Assembly (NCBI GenBank): GCA_016871355.1
Contig: VFZC01000006.1
Coordinates: 1-64,000 of the forward strand
Reading direction: 5' to 3'
DNA length: 64,000 bases
From: Actinomycetota bacterium
GTDB taxonomy: Bacteria; Actinomycetota; Acidimicrobiia; Acidimicrobiales; Ilumatobacteraceae
Below the pieces are notes generated by a model. It was given only the letters and a program-made list of their open reading frames with translations, did no database searches and was not told the origin of the DNA. Each line of letters opens with the position of its first letter. Position 1 is the first letter of the stretch. A program made the position numbers and the translations under genes. This document shows, one piece after another, positions 11,901-20,676 of this stretch.

Positions 11901-11980
11901 CCGAGATTCACGCCGAGTCACGCCGAGTCACGCCGAGTCACGCCGAGTCACCGCGGGTCACCGCGAGTCACCGCGGGTCA
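11901..11980. repeat. 10-bp tandem repeat array (cgccgagtca x4, then ccgcgRgtca x3, plus one degenerate unit)
   Basis: Direct reading in register with 10-nt blocks 11901-11980. Confidence 0.95.
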
Positions 11981-13321
11981 GAGCGGCGTGTTGTCGTGCT
12001 TGCGTCCAGGTAGCCGTTCGCGCTTGTCGATCAGGGCGTCGAGGGCAGCCGAGATCACGGCCCGGGTGTCGGCTGGTTCGATCACGGCATCCACGAACCC
12101 ACGCTCGGCGGCCACGTACGGATTGAGGAGGCGCTCGGTGTAGTCGGCTTCGAACGCGGCGCGTTCGTCGGGGGTGGCGCGACGCTGGAGGATGGCGGCG
12201 GCCTGACCGGCCCCCATGACGGCCAACTCGGCCCACGGCCAGGCCAAGCACAGATCGTTGCCCATCTTCTTGGAGTCCATGACGATGTAGGCGCCGCCGT
12301 AGCTCTTGCGCAAGATCACGCAGATGCGCGGCACGGTGGCTCGGCCGTAGGCGAACACCAACTGCGCGCCGTGGCGGATCATGCCGCGCCATTCGAGGTC
12401 CTTGCCGGGATAGAAGCCGGGTGTGTCCACCAGCGTGACGATCGGAATGTTGAACGCATCGCAGAATGCCACGAACCGGGCCGCCTTCTGAGAAGCCGGG
12501 ATGTCGAGGGTTCCCGCCAACACGATCGGTTGGTTGGCGACGATGCCGACTGGTCGTCCCGACAAGGTTGCGAAGCCGGTCACGACGTTGGCGGCCCAAC
12601 GCGCGCGCAATTCGAAGAATTCGCCATCGTCGAACACGGCCCGAATCACGTTGCGCACGTCGTAACTGCCGGTCGACACGACCGGAATCACCTCGCCGGC
12701 TTCGGGAACCGAACGTTGCGGATCGTCATCGGTCGCGAACGTGGGTGGCTCGTCGTCGCAGTGATCGGGGACGTACGAGAGGAGTTGTTCGGCCAGTGCG
12801 ACCGCGGCGTCGAGGTCGCTCGCCACCAGTGTGGCCGCGCCCGTATGACGTCCGTGGGTGGCCGTGCCGCCGAGTTCGTCGTTGTCGACGGTGACGCCGG
12901 TGAAATCGGCGACCATGGTGGGACCCGACACGAACGCGTACGACGATTCGGTCATGATCACGTGATCGACGATGCCGAGCAGCAGAGCCGGTCCCGACAC
13001 GGCCGGACCGTCGACGATGATGACCGTCGGTACGCGGCCCGAGCAGTCGGTGAGTGCGCGCGCGGCCAGACCCCAGGCGTGCAGCGCCGAGAACCCGTCG
13101 CGAATCTCGGCTCCCGACGATGCGATCACGGCCACGAACGGAAGCAACTGATCAGTGGCGGTGCGCGTAGCCGCTTCGATCACACTCGACGCTTCGTACG
13201 ACAGCGCACCCTTGTGCACTTCGGAGGTGACGTCGACCCACACGACACGTCGATCGCCGAGCGATCGCACCTCGGCGCAAGCGGCTCCGGGTATCCGAGA
13301 GATCAGCGCGACCGGGCCCAC
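11978..13321 (-). CDS. acyl-CoA carboxylase carboxyltransferase-like protein
   Basis: FVAFCDAFNIPIVTLVDTPGFYPGKDLEWRGMIRHGAQLVFAYGRATVPRICVILRKSYGGAYIVM; start near VGPVALISRIPG. Confidence 0.9.
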   Translation of the reverse strand: MGPVALISRIPGAACAEVRSLGDRRVVWVDVTSEVHKGALSYEASSVIEAATRTATDQLLPFVAVIASSGAEIRDGFSALHAWGLAARALTDCSGRVPTVIIVDGPAVSGPALLLGIVDHVIMTESSYAFVSGPTMVADFTGVTVDNDELGGTATHGRHTGAATLVASDLDAAVALAEQLLSYVPDHCDDEPPTFATDDDPQRSVPEAGEVIPVVSTGSYDVRNVIRAVFDDGEFFELRARWAANVVTGFATLSGRPVGIVANQPIVLAGTLDIPASQKAARFVAFCDAFNIPIVTLVDTPGFYPGKDLEWRGMIRHGAQLVFAYGRATVPRICVILRKSYGGAYIVMDSKKMGNDLCLAWPWAELAVMGAGQAAAILQRRATPDERAAFEADYTERLLNPYVAAERGFVDAVIEPADTRAVISAALDALIDKRERLPGRKHDNTPL

Positions 13322-13337
13322 GCCGTGAGCGTAGGTC

Positions 13338-14273
13338 TCAGGTGGGTTTGAGGGGGAACGCGTCGGTACCCACGTATACGCCGGGCTGACGCTTGCCGCG
13401 ACGGGCCACGAGTTCGCGCACGGTGTCGAGCGCGGCTCGAGTGGGTGGTCCGGGACGCGGTCGACGTCGCTGGACCCAACCCACCACGCGGCGGGGGAGT
13501 TCGGGCACCTCGATGCGCTGGAAATCACCCGACAACCACTTGGGTACCGCGGTGGCCGGCACCACGGCGGCACCGAAACCTTCGAAGGCGAGCGACGCCA
13601 TCAGGCGAACACCGTCGATCTCGGCCTGGGCCGAGAGCGTGACAGCGTGCGATTCGGCGGCGCGGTTGATGATGCGACGCAATTGCGACGAACGTGGCGG
13701 AAGCAGGATCGGGTGCTCGGCGAGTTCGACGATGCCCACCGCGTCGCGACCGAAGAGCGAGTGCGTTTTGGGCACCAGGAGAATCAGATCTTCGGCGAAC
13801 AACGGCTCGACGGTGAGTTCGGGATCGTCGACGGGCAAGTGGACGATCGCGGCATCGAGCTGGCCGGCCACGAGGCGAGGAACGAGGGTCGAGGTTCCGC
13901 CGTCGGAAATGGTGGGTCGAACGGCCGGGTACTGAGTACGCAGCGTGGTGAGGAAGGCCGGCATGAGCCAGCGCGCCGTGGTGCCGATCACGCCGATGCG
14001 GGTGGCGCCCGAGATCACGTCGTCGAGGGCGGCCAGGTCGGCCGAGATGTCGTCGACCTCGCGCAGGATGCGCCGGGCCCGTTCGATGACCAGGGCGCCT
14101 TCGTCGGTCACCTGACCCGAGGCCCGGTCGATGAGAGTGACCCCCAATTCACGCTCGAGCCGGGCGATATGGGCCGAGACGTTGGATTGAACGGTGTAGA
14201 GGGCTCGGGCGGCGGCCGAGAACGAACCGTGGTCGGCGATGGCCACGAGGGTGGAGATCTGGCGCAGATCCAT
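13338..14273 (-). CDS. LysR-family transcriptional regulator
   Basis: MDLRQISTLVAIADHGSFSAAARALYTVQSNVSAHIARLERELGVTLIDR HTH. Confidence 0.95.
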   Translation of the reverse strand: MDLRQISTLVAIADHGSFSAAARALYTVQSNVSAHIARLERELGVTLIDRASGQVTDEGALVIERARRILREVDDISADLAALDDVISGATRIGVIGTTARWLMPAFLTTLRTQYPAVRPTISDGGTSTLVPRLVAGQLDAAIVHLPVDDPELTVEPLFAEDLILLVPKTHSLFGRDAVGIVELAEHPILLPPRSSQLRRIINRAAESHAVTLSAQAEIDGVRLMASLAFEGFGAAVVPATAVPKWLSGDFQRIEVPELPRRVVGWVQRRRPRPGPPTRAALDTVRELVARRGKRQPGVYVGTDAFPLKPT

Positions 14274-14282
14274 CTCTAAAAA

Positions 14283-14293
14283 TGATACTATCA
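14283..14293. promoter_or_regulatory. perfect palindrome TGATA-C-TATCA upstream of lysR
   Basis: tgatactatca immediately upstream of the LysR start in an AT-rich divergent intergenic region. Confidence 0.45.
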
Positions 14294-14423
14294 ATCTCAT
14301 CTATCGGCTTGAACGGTCACCTATTCACGTGCATACTATTTCGTACATACGACGTGGATGTCCCCCCATCTACGCGAACGATCCCCCAGTGGCCATCCCC
14401 CAGCGCCACAGGGATCTCAGGTT

Positions 14424-14456
14424 GAGAGGCCCCACGTCCCCCACGTGGGGCCTCTC
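14424..14456. promoter_or_regulatory. perfect 14-bp stem, 5-nt (CCCCC) loop hairpin in leader of HAD-PlsC gene
   Basis: gagaggccccacgt-ccccc-acgtggggcctctc. Confidence 0.85.
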
Positions 14457-14480
14457 CCGTTCAGCGGTACCGTTCGCCTC

Positions 14481-15905
14481 GTGACAGCGGCGGCCATCTT
14501 CGATCTCGATCGCACGCTCATCACGGGCGCGTCCGGAGCGGTGTACTCCGATGCGATGCGGGCGGCCGGTGTCACGTCGCGAGCTCTGCCCGGTGAGAAG
14601 GCGTTGTTCGAAATCTTCAACCGCGTGGGCGAAACGCTGCCGTCGATGGCACTGGCTCGTCAGGCCGCCGCGTTGTCGCGTGGACGCAAGCGCGCCGATG
14701 TGCGCGCGGCCGCCAAGGTGGCGGCGAAGCAATTGCGCGACATGGTTCCGCCGTACGCGTTGAAGGTGATCGAAGAACATCGGGCCGCTGGTCGCAAACT
14801 CGTTATCGCCACCACGACGCCGTACGACTTGGTGAAGCCGTTGGCCGACTTGTTGAAGTTCGACGATCTCGTTGCCACGCGTTACGGAGTGTCGAAGGAC
14901 GGCACCTACGACGGAACCATCGACGGACCGTTCGTGTGGAACAGCGGAAAACTCGAAGCGGTTCGCGAATGGGCCGGCCAGAACGACGTCGATCTCGGCG
15001 AATCGTACGCGTATTCCGACTCGGTGTTCGACGTTCCATTGTTGTCGGCGGTTGCTTTCCCGCACGCGGTGAACCCCGATCCGCGTCTGGCTGTCGTGGC
15101 CGCGGCCCGCCGGTGGCCGGTTCTGCATTTCGATCTGCCCAAGGGTGTGGCCAAGGTTCCCGTGGTCAACATGGAACTGCAGAAGTTGCTCCTCGAGTTG
15201 GCGCGTCCGCAGTTCATTCCGTTCGCCAAGTTCGACATCGAAGGCACCGAGAACATTCCGGCCGACGGTCCGGCCATCATCTGTGGTAACCACCGTTCGT
15301 ACTTCGACATCTTCGCCATGGCCGTCACGGTCGCGCGGGCCGGACGTCCGGTGCGCGCACTGGGCAAGAAAGAAGTGTTCGACGCACCGATCATCGGACA
15401 ACTCGCCACTGCATTGGGCGGTATTCGTGTCGAACGCGGAACCGGCAGCGACGAACCGCTCATGGCTGCGGCCGATGCTCTGCTGGCCGGTGAAGTCGTG
15501 GCGATCATGCCCGAAGGGACCATTCCGCGCGGACCGGCCTTTTTCGATCCGGCGCTGAAGGGCCGTTGGGGTGCGGCGCGGTTGGCCATCCTCACGAAGG
15601 CGCCAGTGGTTCCGGTGGGGTTGTGGGGTACCGAGAAGGTGTGGCCCCGCTCATCGCGCTTGCCCAACTTGTTGAACGTGGTGAATCCGCCGCTCGTCCG
15701 CATTCGTGTGGGCGAACCGTTCAAGATCGGCGGCAAGACGCCGGCGCCGGCCACCAAGAAGATCATGACCGCGATCAGCGGGCTGCTGCCGGCCGAAGCG
15801 CGGATGACGCGCGTTCCGTCGGAGACCGAACTCCGACTCACGTATCCGCCTGGTTACAAGGGCGATCCGGAGAAGGAAACCGCGCGTCGTCCCGGCACCG
15901 ACTGA
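14481..15905 (+). CDS. HAD-IB phosphatase / 1-acyl-sn-glycerol-3-phosphate acyltransferase fusion
   Basis: AAIFDLDRTLITGASG (HAD motif I) then CGNHRSYFDIF and MPEGTIPRG (PlsC NHX4D and EGT). Confidence 0.92.
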   Translation: MTAAAIFDLDRTLITGASGAVYSDAMRAAGVTSRALPGEKALFEIFNRVGETLPSMALARQAAALSRGRKRADVRAAAKVAAKQLRDMVPPYALKVIEEHRAAGRKLVIATTTPYDLVKPLADLLKFDDLVATRYGVSKDGTYDGTIDGPFVWNSGKLEAVREWAGQNDVDLGESYAYSDSVFDVPLLSAVAFPHAVNPDPRLAVVAAARRWPVLHFDLPKGVAKVPVVNMELQKLLLELARPQFIPFAKFDIEGTENIPADGPAIICGNHRSYFDIFAMAVTVARAGRPVRALGKKEVFDAPIIGQLATALGGIRVERGTGSDEPLMAAADALLAGEVVAIMPEGTIPRGPAFFDPALKGRWGAARLAILTKAPVVPVGLWGTEKVWPRSSRLPNLLNVVNPPLVRIRVGEPFKIGGKTPAPATKKIMTAISGLLPAEARMTRVPSETELRLTYPPGYKGDPEKETARRPGTD

Positions 15906-15926
15906 GATCTCCGCAGTGGGCGCGCC

Positions 15927-16979
15927 TCAGGCTGCGCGCAGTGCGGGCAACACGTCGCTGGCCAGAACATCGAACGAATCGCGCAACTCGCGGTCGGGCA
16001 TTCCGCCCATGTCGAGCATGACCAGTTGCGTGTCGAGGTGCAGAGTCTCGCGGGCCACCGCGAATCGCTCGAGAACTTCGGCCGGTGATCCGCAGATGGC
16101 GATCGACGACGTCATCGTGTCGTACGTCGGAATCGGGAACGGGCGCGGTTCGCGACCGGCGCGCTGCGCGCTCTCGCTCGTCCACTTCGAGAGTTCACCC
16201 CAGTACGCCTCGTAACGCGGACGGAATCGCGCGTGGGCTTCCTGTGACGTGCGCGCGACTCCGAAGTGAGAGATCGCACCGATGCGCCGTTGCGACGGAT
16301 CGTGGCCGTACTTCGTCCAGGCCGCTTCGTAGTGCTCGACCGCCGGCTTGAACATCTCCCACACGCCGAACACCGAGGGGAGCATGAGCCAGCAGCCCAG
16401 GCGGGCGGCCAGATCGACGCTGTCGATGCTGAGACCAGCGCCGACCCAGATCGGCGGACGAGGAGTTTGTGTCGGCCGCGGGTGAACGGTGGCGTGATGA
16501 AGGGGTGCACGATATTTGCCGGTCCAGGTGACGTCTTCTTCCGACCACAGCCGCACGATCAATTCGAGGCTCTCGGCGAAACGTTCGGATGCGCAGGCTT
16601 CGTCCTGGCCGAATTCGGAGTACACGTCGGGGAACAACGTGCCGCGGCCGAAACACGGTTCGATGCGTCCGTTGGAGATGGCGTCGACCGTCGCGTAATC
16701 CTCGGCCACACGCACCGGATCGAGATTGGCCGCCAGCGTCACTCCGGTGGAGAGACGCAGAGTGGTGGTGCGTTCGGCCGCCGCCGCGAGCACGACCTGC
16801 GGTGACGACATGATGTAGCGGCTGAAGTGGTGCTCGCCGAAATGAATCGTGTCGAAGCCGGCCGCCTCGGCCCACACCGCCTGATCGACGAGATTGCGGT
16901 GGCGTTGCGCAGGCGTGCGCAGCTCGCCGGTGATCGGATCACGGATCACATCACCGAGGGAGAGCAGACCCGTGCGCAC
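15927..16979 (-). CDS. LLM-class flavin-dependent oxidoreductase
   Basis: WAEAAGFDTIHFGEHHF; LRLSTGVTLAANLDPVRVAEDYATVDAISNGRIEPCFGRG. Confidence 0.93.
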   Translation of the reverse strand: MRTGLLSLGDVIRDPITGELRTPAQRHRNLVDQAVWAEAAGFDTIHFGEHHFSRYIMSSPQVVLAAAAERTTTLRLSTGVTLAANLDPVRVAEDYATVDAISNGRIEPCFGRGTLFPDVYSEFGQDEACASERFAESLELIVRLWSEEDVTWTGKYRAPLHHATVHPRPTQTPRPPIWVGAGLSIDSVDLAARLGCWLMLPSVFGVWEMFKPAVEHYEAAWTKYGHDPSQRRIGAISHFGVARTSQEAHARFRPRYEAYWGELSKWTSESAQRAGREPRPFPIPTYDTMTSSIAICGSPAEVLERFAVARETLHLDTQLVMLDMGGMPDRELRDSFDVLASDVLPALRAA

Positions 16980-16982
16980 GAA

Positions 16983-17645
16983 TCAATCGTACGAGAGCGG
17001 GGGTCCGTCGAAACGATCGACCGTGGCGACCACGGGTGAACGCTTCAACCGGGTGGGTCGCCGCTCGGGATGACCAAGGAAGATCACGGCGGCCAAGGCG
17101 TGATCGGCCGGTAATCCGAGGATCGGACCGGTGATCGGCTCGACACGCGTCGCGAAGGTGGTGATCACGCCGCCGAGGTCGTGCTCACGGGCGGCCAACA
17201 AGATGCTCCAGCAGAACGGATAGATGGAAGCGCCGCCGGCCACGGCCGGGCGGTCGAGGTCCTTGTCCATCATCGCGATGCGTGACAGGTCGGCCGCCAC
17301 GGCCAGCACCACGGGAATGGATTCGATGTTGGTGAGCAGCGGGTTGGGCGCGTGCGGCGGTCGATCGGTGGGCGGTGTGTAACCCGCTGGTGGTACGGCC
17401 GTGAATGGAGTGTGGCCGGCCGCGGTGGCCACCATGTAGTCGTTCCAGACCGGTTGCATGGCGTCGGCGAGTGAGCGACGCACCGCGTGATCTTTCACCA
17501 CTGCGATGCGCCACGGCTGGCGGTTGCCGCCGCTCGGCGCGAAACGAGCGTCATCGAGAACGGCCGCGATCGTCTCGTCGGAGACGGGGCGATCGGTGAA
17601 GGCGCGAATGGCCGCGGTCGACCGCAGTGCTTCGCGCAGATTCAT
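16983..17645 (-). CDS. nitroreductase family protein
   Basis: LREALRSTAAIRAFTDRPVSDETIAAVLDDARFAPSGGNRQPWRIAVV. Confidence 0.93.
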   Translation of the reverse strand: MNLREALRSTAAIRAFTDRPVSDETIAAVLDDARFAPSGGNRQPWRIAVVKDHAVRRSLADAMQPVWNDYMVATAAGHTPFTAVPPAGYTPPTDRPPHAPNPLLTNIESIPVVLAVAADLSRIAMMDKDLDRPAVAGGASIYPFCWSILLAAREHDLGGVITTFATRVEPITGPILGLPADHALAAVIFLGHPERRPTRLKRSPVVATVDRFDGPPLSYD

Positions 17646-19912
17646 CAGCGGCTTCCGGCTACCTTCGCGCGAACGATGTTGAGGGCCGAACCGGCCTTGA
17701 ACCACTCGACTTGTTCGTCACTGAACGTGTGGAGCGCCTCGAAGTCGACGATCGAGCCATCGGGCTTGACGATCTGACACTTCACGTTCCGGCCCGGCAC
17801 CGGCGGAAGGTTCAACACGTTGATGCGGTCGTCCTCGCCGATGAGTTCGTACGTGTTCGGATCGGCGAAGGTGAGCGGCAGGAGCCCCTGCTTCTTCACG
17901 TTGGTCTCGTGGATTCGCGCGAACGAACGAGCGAAGATCACCACACCACCGCGGAAGCGCGGTTCCATGGCCGCGTGTTCGCGCGACGAACCCTCGCCGT
18001 AGTTGCGATCACCGATCGCGCACCACTGAATGCCGGCCTGGCTGTAACGCTTGGCGATGTCGGGGTACGAGCGAGTGCCGCCGTCGGTGATGTCCTTGCC
18101 TTCGCCGACCGCACCCGAGAACGCATTGACCGCGCCGATGAACAAGTTGCCCGAGATGTTCTCGAGGTGACCGCGGTAGGTGAGCCATTTGCCGGCGGCC
18201 GAGATGTGGTCGGTGGTGCACTTGCCCTGCGCCTTCATGAGCACCGGGAGGCCCAGATAGTCCTGACCGTTCCAGGCCGGGAACGGCTCGAGCAACTGCA
18301 AACGATCGCTGGTGGGGCTCACGGCGACCGTGACACCCGAGCCATCGGCCGGCGGAGCGGTGAACGTGTTCGAGCCCGGGTCGTAACCGCGGTTGGGCAG
18401 CACTTCGCCCACCGGCGGGTCGAGCCTCACGTGCGTGCCGTCGGGTGCCGTGATGGTGTCGACCGTCGGATCGAAGTCGAGGCGGCCGGCCAAGGCGATG
18501 GCCATCACGGTGTCGGGAGACGTGACGAAGCTCAGTGTGTTGGCCGAGCCGTCGTTGCGCTTGGGGAAGTTGCGATTGAACGAGTTGACGATGCTGTTGG
18601 GCTTGTCGGTGACCGCCTTGGCGCGCTCCCACTGGCCGATGCACGGGCCGCACGCGTTGGCGAGAACCGTGGCTCCAACCGCTTCGAGGTCGGCCATCAG
18701 GCCGTCACGCTCGATGGTCGCGCGGATCTGTTCGGAGCCTGGGCTGATGAGCAGTTCGCACTGTGCACGCAAACCCTTGGCCGCGGCCTGACGGGCGATC
18801 GACGCGGCGCGGGTGATGTCTTCGTACGACGAATTGGTGCACGAACCGATGAGCGCAGCCGACACGTCGAGCGGCCACTCGTTCTCGCGCGCGGCGTCGC
18901 CGACCGCCTTGCCGATCTTGTGTGCGCGGTCGGGGGAATGCGGACCGTTGATGAGCGGCTTGAGTTGATCGAGATCGATCTCGATGACCTGGTCGTAGTG
19001 CGCGCCGTCATCGGGACGCAGATCGACGGCCACCTCGTCGGCGGCATCGGCGATGTCTTCGCGACCGGTGGCCTTCAAGTACAGAGCCATGTTGTGGTCG
19101 TACGGGAACACCGAACAGGTGGCGCCGATCTCGGCACCCATGTTGCACACCGTGGCCTTGCCGGTGGCCGAGATGCTGTCGGCACCGGGTCCGAAGTATT
19201 CGACGATCGCGCCGGTGCCGCCTTCGACCGTGAGCACGCGCGCGACTTCGAGGATGATGTCCTTGGGTGACGACCATCCCGAGAGAGTTCCGGTGAGCTT
19301 GACACCGATGACCTTGGGCCACTTCACGTTGAAGGGGAAGCCGGTCATCACGTCGACCGCGTCGGCGCCGCCAACACCGATGGCGACCATGCCGAGTCCG
19401 CCGGCGTTGGGTGTGTGGCTGTCGGTGCCGATCATCATGCCGCCCGGGAAGGCGTAGTTCTCGAGCACGACTTGGTGGATGATTCCGCTACCCGGGCCCC
19501 AGAAACCGATGCCGTACTTGGCCGACACCGACTTCAAGAAGTCGTACACCTCGCGGTTGTCGTCGATCGCGACGCCGAGGTCGATCTTGGCGCCCACCTT
19601 GGCGAGGATGAGGTGATCGCAGTGCACGGTGCTCGGCACGAGTGTGCGCGGCAGGCCGGCCGTCATGAACTGCAACAGCGCCATCTGTGCAGTGGCGTCC
19701 TGCATCGCGACGCGATCGGGATTGAAGTCGGCGTAACTCGCACCGCGCTCCATCTCCTGCGTCTTCGGGTCGACGAGGTGGTTGATGAGAATCTTCTCGG
19801 CCAAGGTGAGCGGCCGTCCGAGGCGCTGGCGGCCGATGCCGACGCGCTCGGACAGCGAGGCGTACACGTTGTTGACGAGGTCGATGGGGGTCCCGGCAGT
19901 CACGGCGCTCAT
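17645..19912 (-). CDS. acn: aconitate hydratase, mitochondrial-type
   Basis: [82 protein letters not shown]; closer to mitochondrial aconitase than AcnA/AcnB. Confidence 0.95.
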   Translation of the reverse strand: MSAVTAGTPIDLVNNVYASLSERVGIGRQRLGRPLTLAEKILINHLVDPKTQEMERGASYADFNPDRVAMQDATAQMALLQFMTAGLPRTLVPSTVHCDHLILAKVGAKIDLGVAIDDNREVYDFLKSVSAKYGIGFWGPGSGIIHQVVLENYAFPGGMMIGTDSHTPNAGGLGMVAIGVGGADAVDVMTGFPFNVKWPKVIGVKLTGTLSGWSSPKDIILEVARVLTVEGGTGAIVEYFGPGADSISATGKATVCNMGAEIGATCSVFPYDHNMALYLKATGREDIADAADEVAVDLRPDDGAHYDQVIEIDLDQLKPLINGPHSPDRAHKIGKAVGDAARENEWPLDVSAALIGSCTNSSYEDITRAASIARQAAAKGLRAQCELLISPGSEQIRATIERDGLMADLEAVGATVLANACGPCIGQWERAKAVTDKPNSIVNSFNRNFPKRNDGSANTLSFVTSPDTVMAIALAGRLDFDPTVDTITAPDGTHVRLDPPVGEVLPNRGYDPGSNTFTAPPADGSGVTVAVSPTSDRLQLLEPFPAWNGQDYLGLPVLMKAQGKCTTDHISAAGKWLTYRGHLENISGNLFIGAVNAFSGAVGEGKDITDGGTRSYPDIAKRYSQAGIQWCAIGDRNYGEGSSREHAAMEPRFRGGVVIFARSFARIHETNVKKQGLLPLTFADPNTYELIGEDDRINVLNLPPVPGRNVKCQIVKPDGSIVDFEALHTFSDEQVEWFKAGSALNIVRAKVAGSR

Positions 19913-19915
19913 AGG

Positions 19916-19932
19916 ACAAGTATGATACAAGT
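19916..19932. promoter_or_regulatory. ACAAGT-N5-ACAAGT tandem motif in acn/GntR divergent gap, with palindromic TAT-G-ATA core
   Basis: ggACAAGTatgatACAAGTg; fills most of the 20-bp gap. Confidence 0.65.
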
Positions 19933-20664
19933 GTGCGGGAGATCAGGTATCGGACGATCGCCGACGAACTGCGTCGGCGCGTGGTCGACGGCACCTACGC
20001 GGCCGGTCGGCTGCTGCCCTCCGAGGCCGATCTGGGCCATGAATTCGACGCCAGTCGCGTGACGGTTCGGCGCGCCCTCGAGACCCTGCGCGACGAGAAC
20101 CTGTTGGACGCTCGACAGGGTTTCGGCTGGTTCGTGGCCGCGGCACCACTGCAGCAGAGTCTGGGCCGACTGGCCACCATCGAATCGCAACTGGCCGAAG
20201 GTGGCATTCATCCCGAACGACGGGTGCTCGAATTCGCGTTCGAGCGGGCCACGCGTCGCGTGAAGCAGATCCTCGGAACCGACAACGTGTTGCGGGTTCG
20301 CCGACTCAACTTGGCCGACGGCGAACCCTTCGCGTTGGTGACCGTGTGGTGTCGGGCCGATTTGGCGCAGAACCTGTCGCGAGCCGACGTCGAACGTTCG
20401 CCGTTCTACGAACTCTTGAACGTGCCGCTCAAAGGTGCGGTGCAGACGATCGGTGCCGATGCGGCATCCACCGACGATGCCGAACTGTTGCAGATTCCGC
20501 TGGGCTCGCCGGTGTTGCGTTGCTCGCGCACCACCACCGACACATCGGGTCGATCGGTTCTGTTGTCCGAGCACGTCTTCCCGGCTCACCGCACCGAGTT
20601 CGTGGTTGATCTCCCCCAGGCCGAACCCTCGATCGCACCATCGGGTCTGCGTCTGGTCGAGTGA
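19933..20664 (+). CDS. GntR-family transcriptional regulator with UTRA domain
   Basis: [65 protein letters not shown]. Confidence 0.95.
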   Translation: MREIRYRTIADELRRRVVDGTYAAGRLLPSEADLGHEFDASRVTVRRALETLRDENLLDARQGFGWFVAAAPLQQSLGRLATIESQLAEGGIHPERRVLEFAFERATRRVKQILGTDNVLRVRRLNLADGEPFALVTVWCRADLAQNLSRADVERSPFYELLNVPLKGAVQTIGADAASTDDAELLQIPLGSPVLRCSRTTTDTSGRSVLLSEHVFPAHRTEFVVDLPQAEPSIAPSGLRLVE

Positions 20665-20676
20665 TCGAACGCTTGA

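Noticed and set aside
11901-11980. Tandem repeats considered as CRISPR
   Set aside because: Unit is only 10 bp with no unique spacers and no cas genes nearby.
18143-18150. Single ACAAGT hexamers elsewhere (e.g. inside acn, near 22811, 35650, 38780)
   Set aside because: Isolated hexamers without the second copy at 11-nt spacing; expected by chance.
17627-19270. 547-aa plus-strand ORF antisense to aconitase
   Set aside because: Shadow ORF opposite a highly conserved gene.
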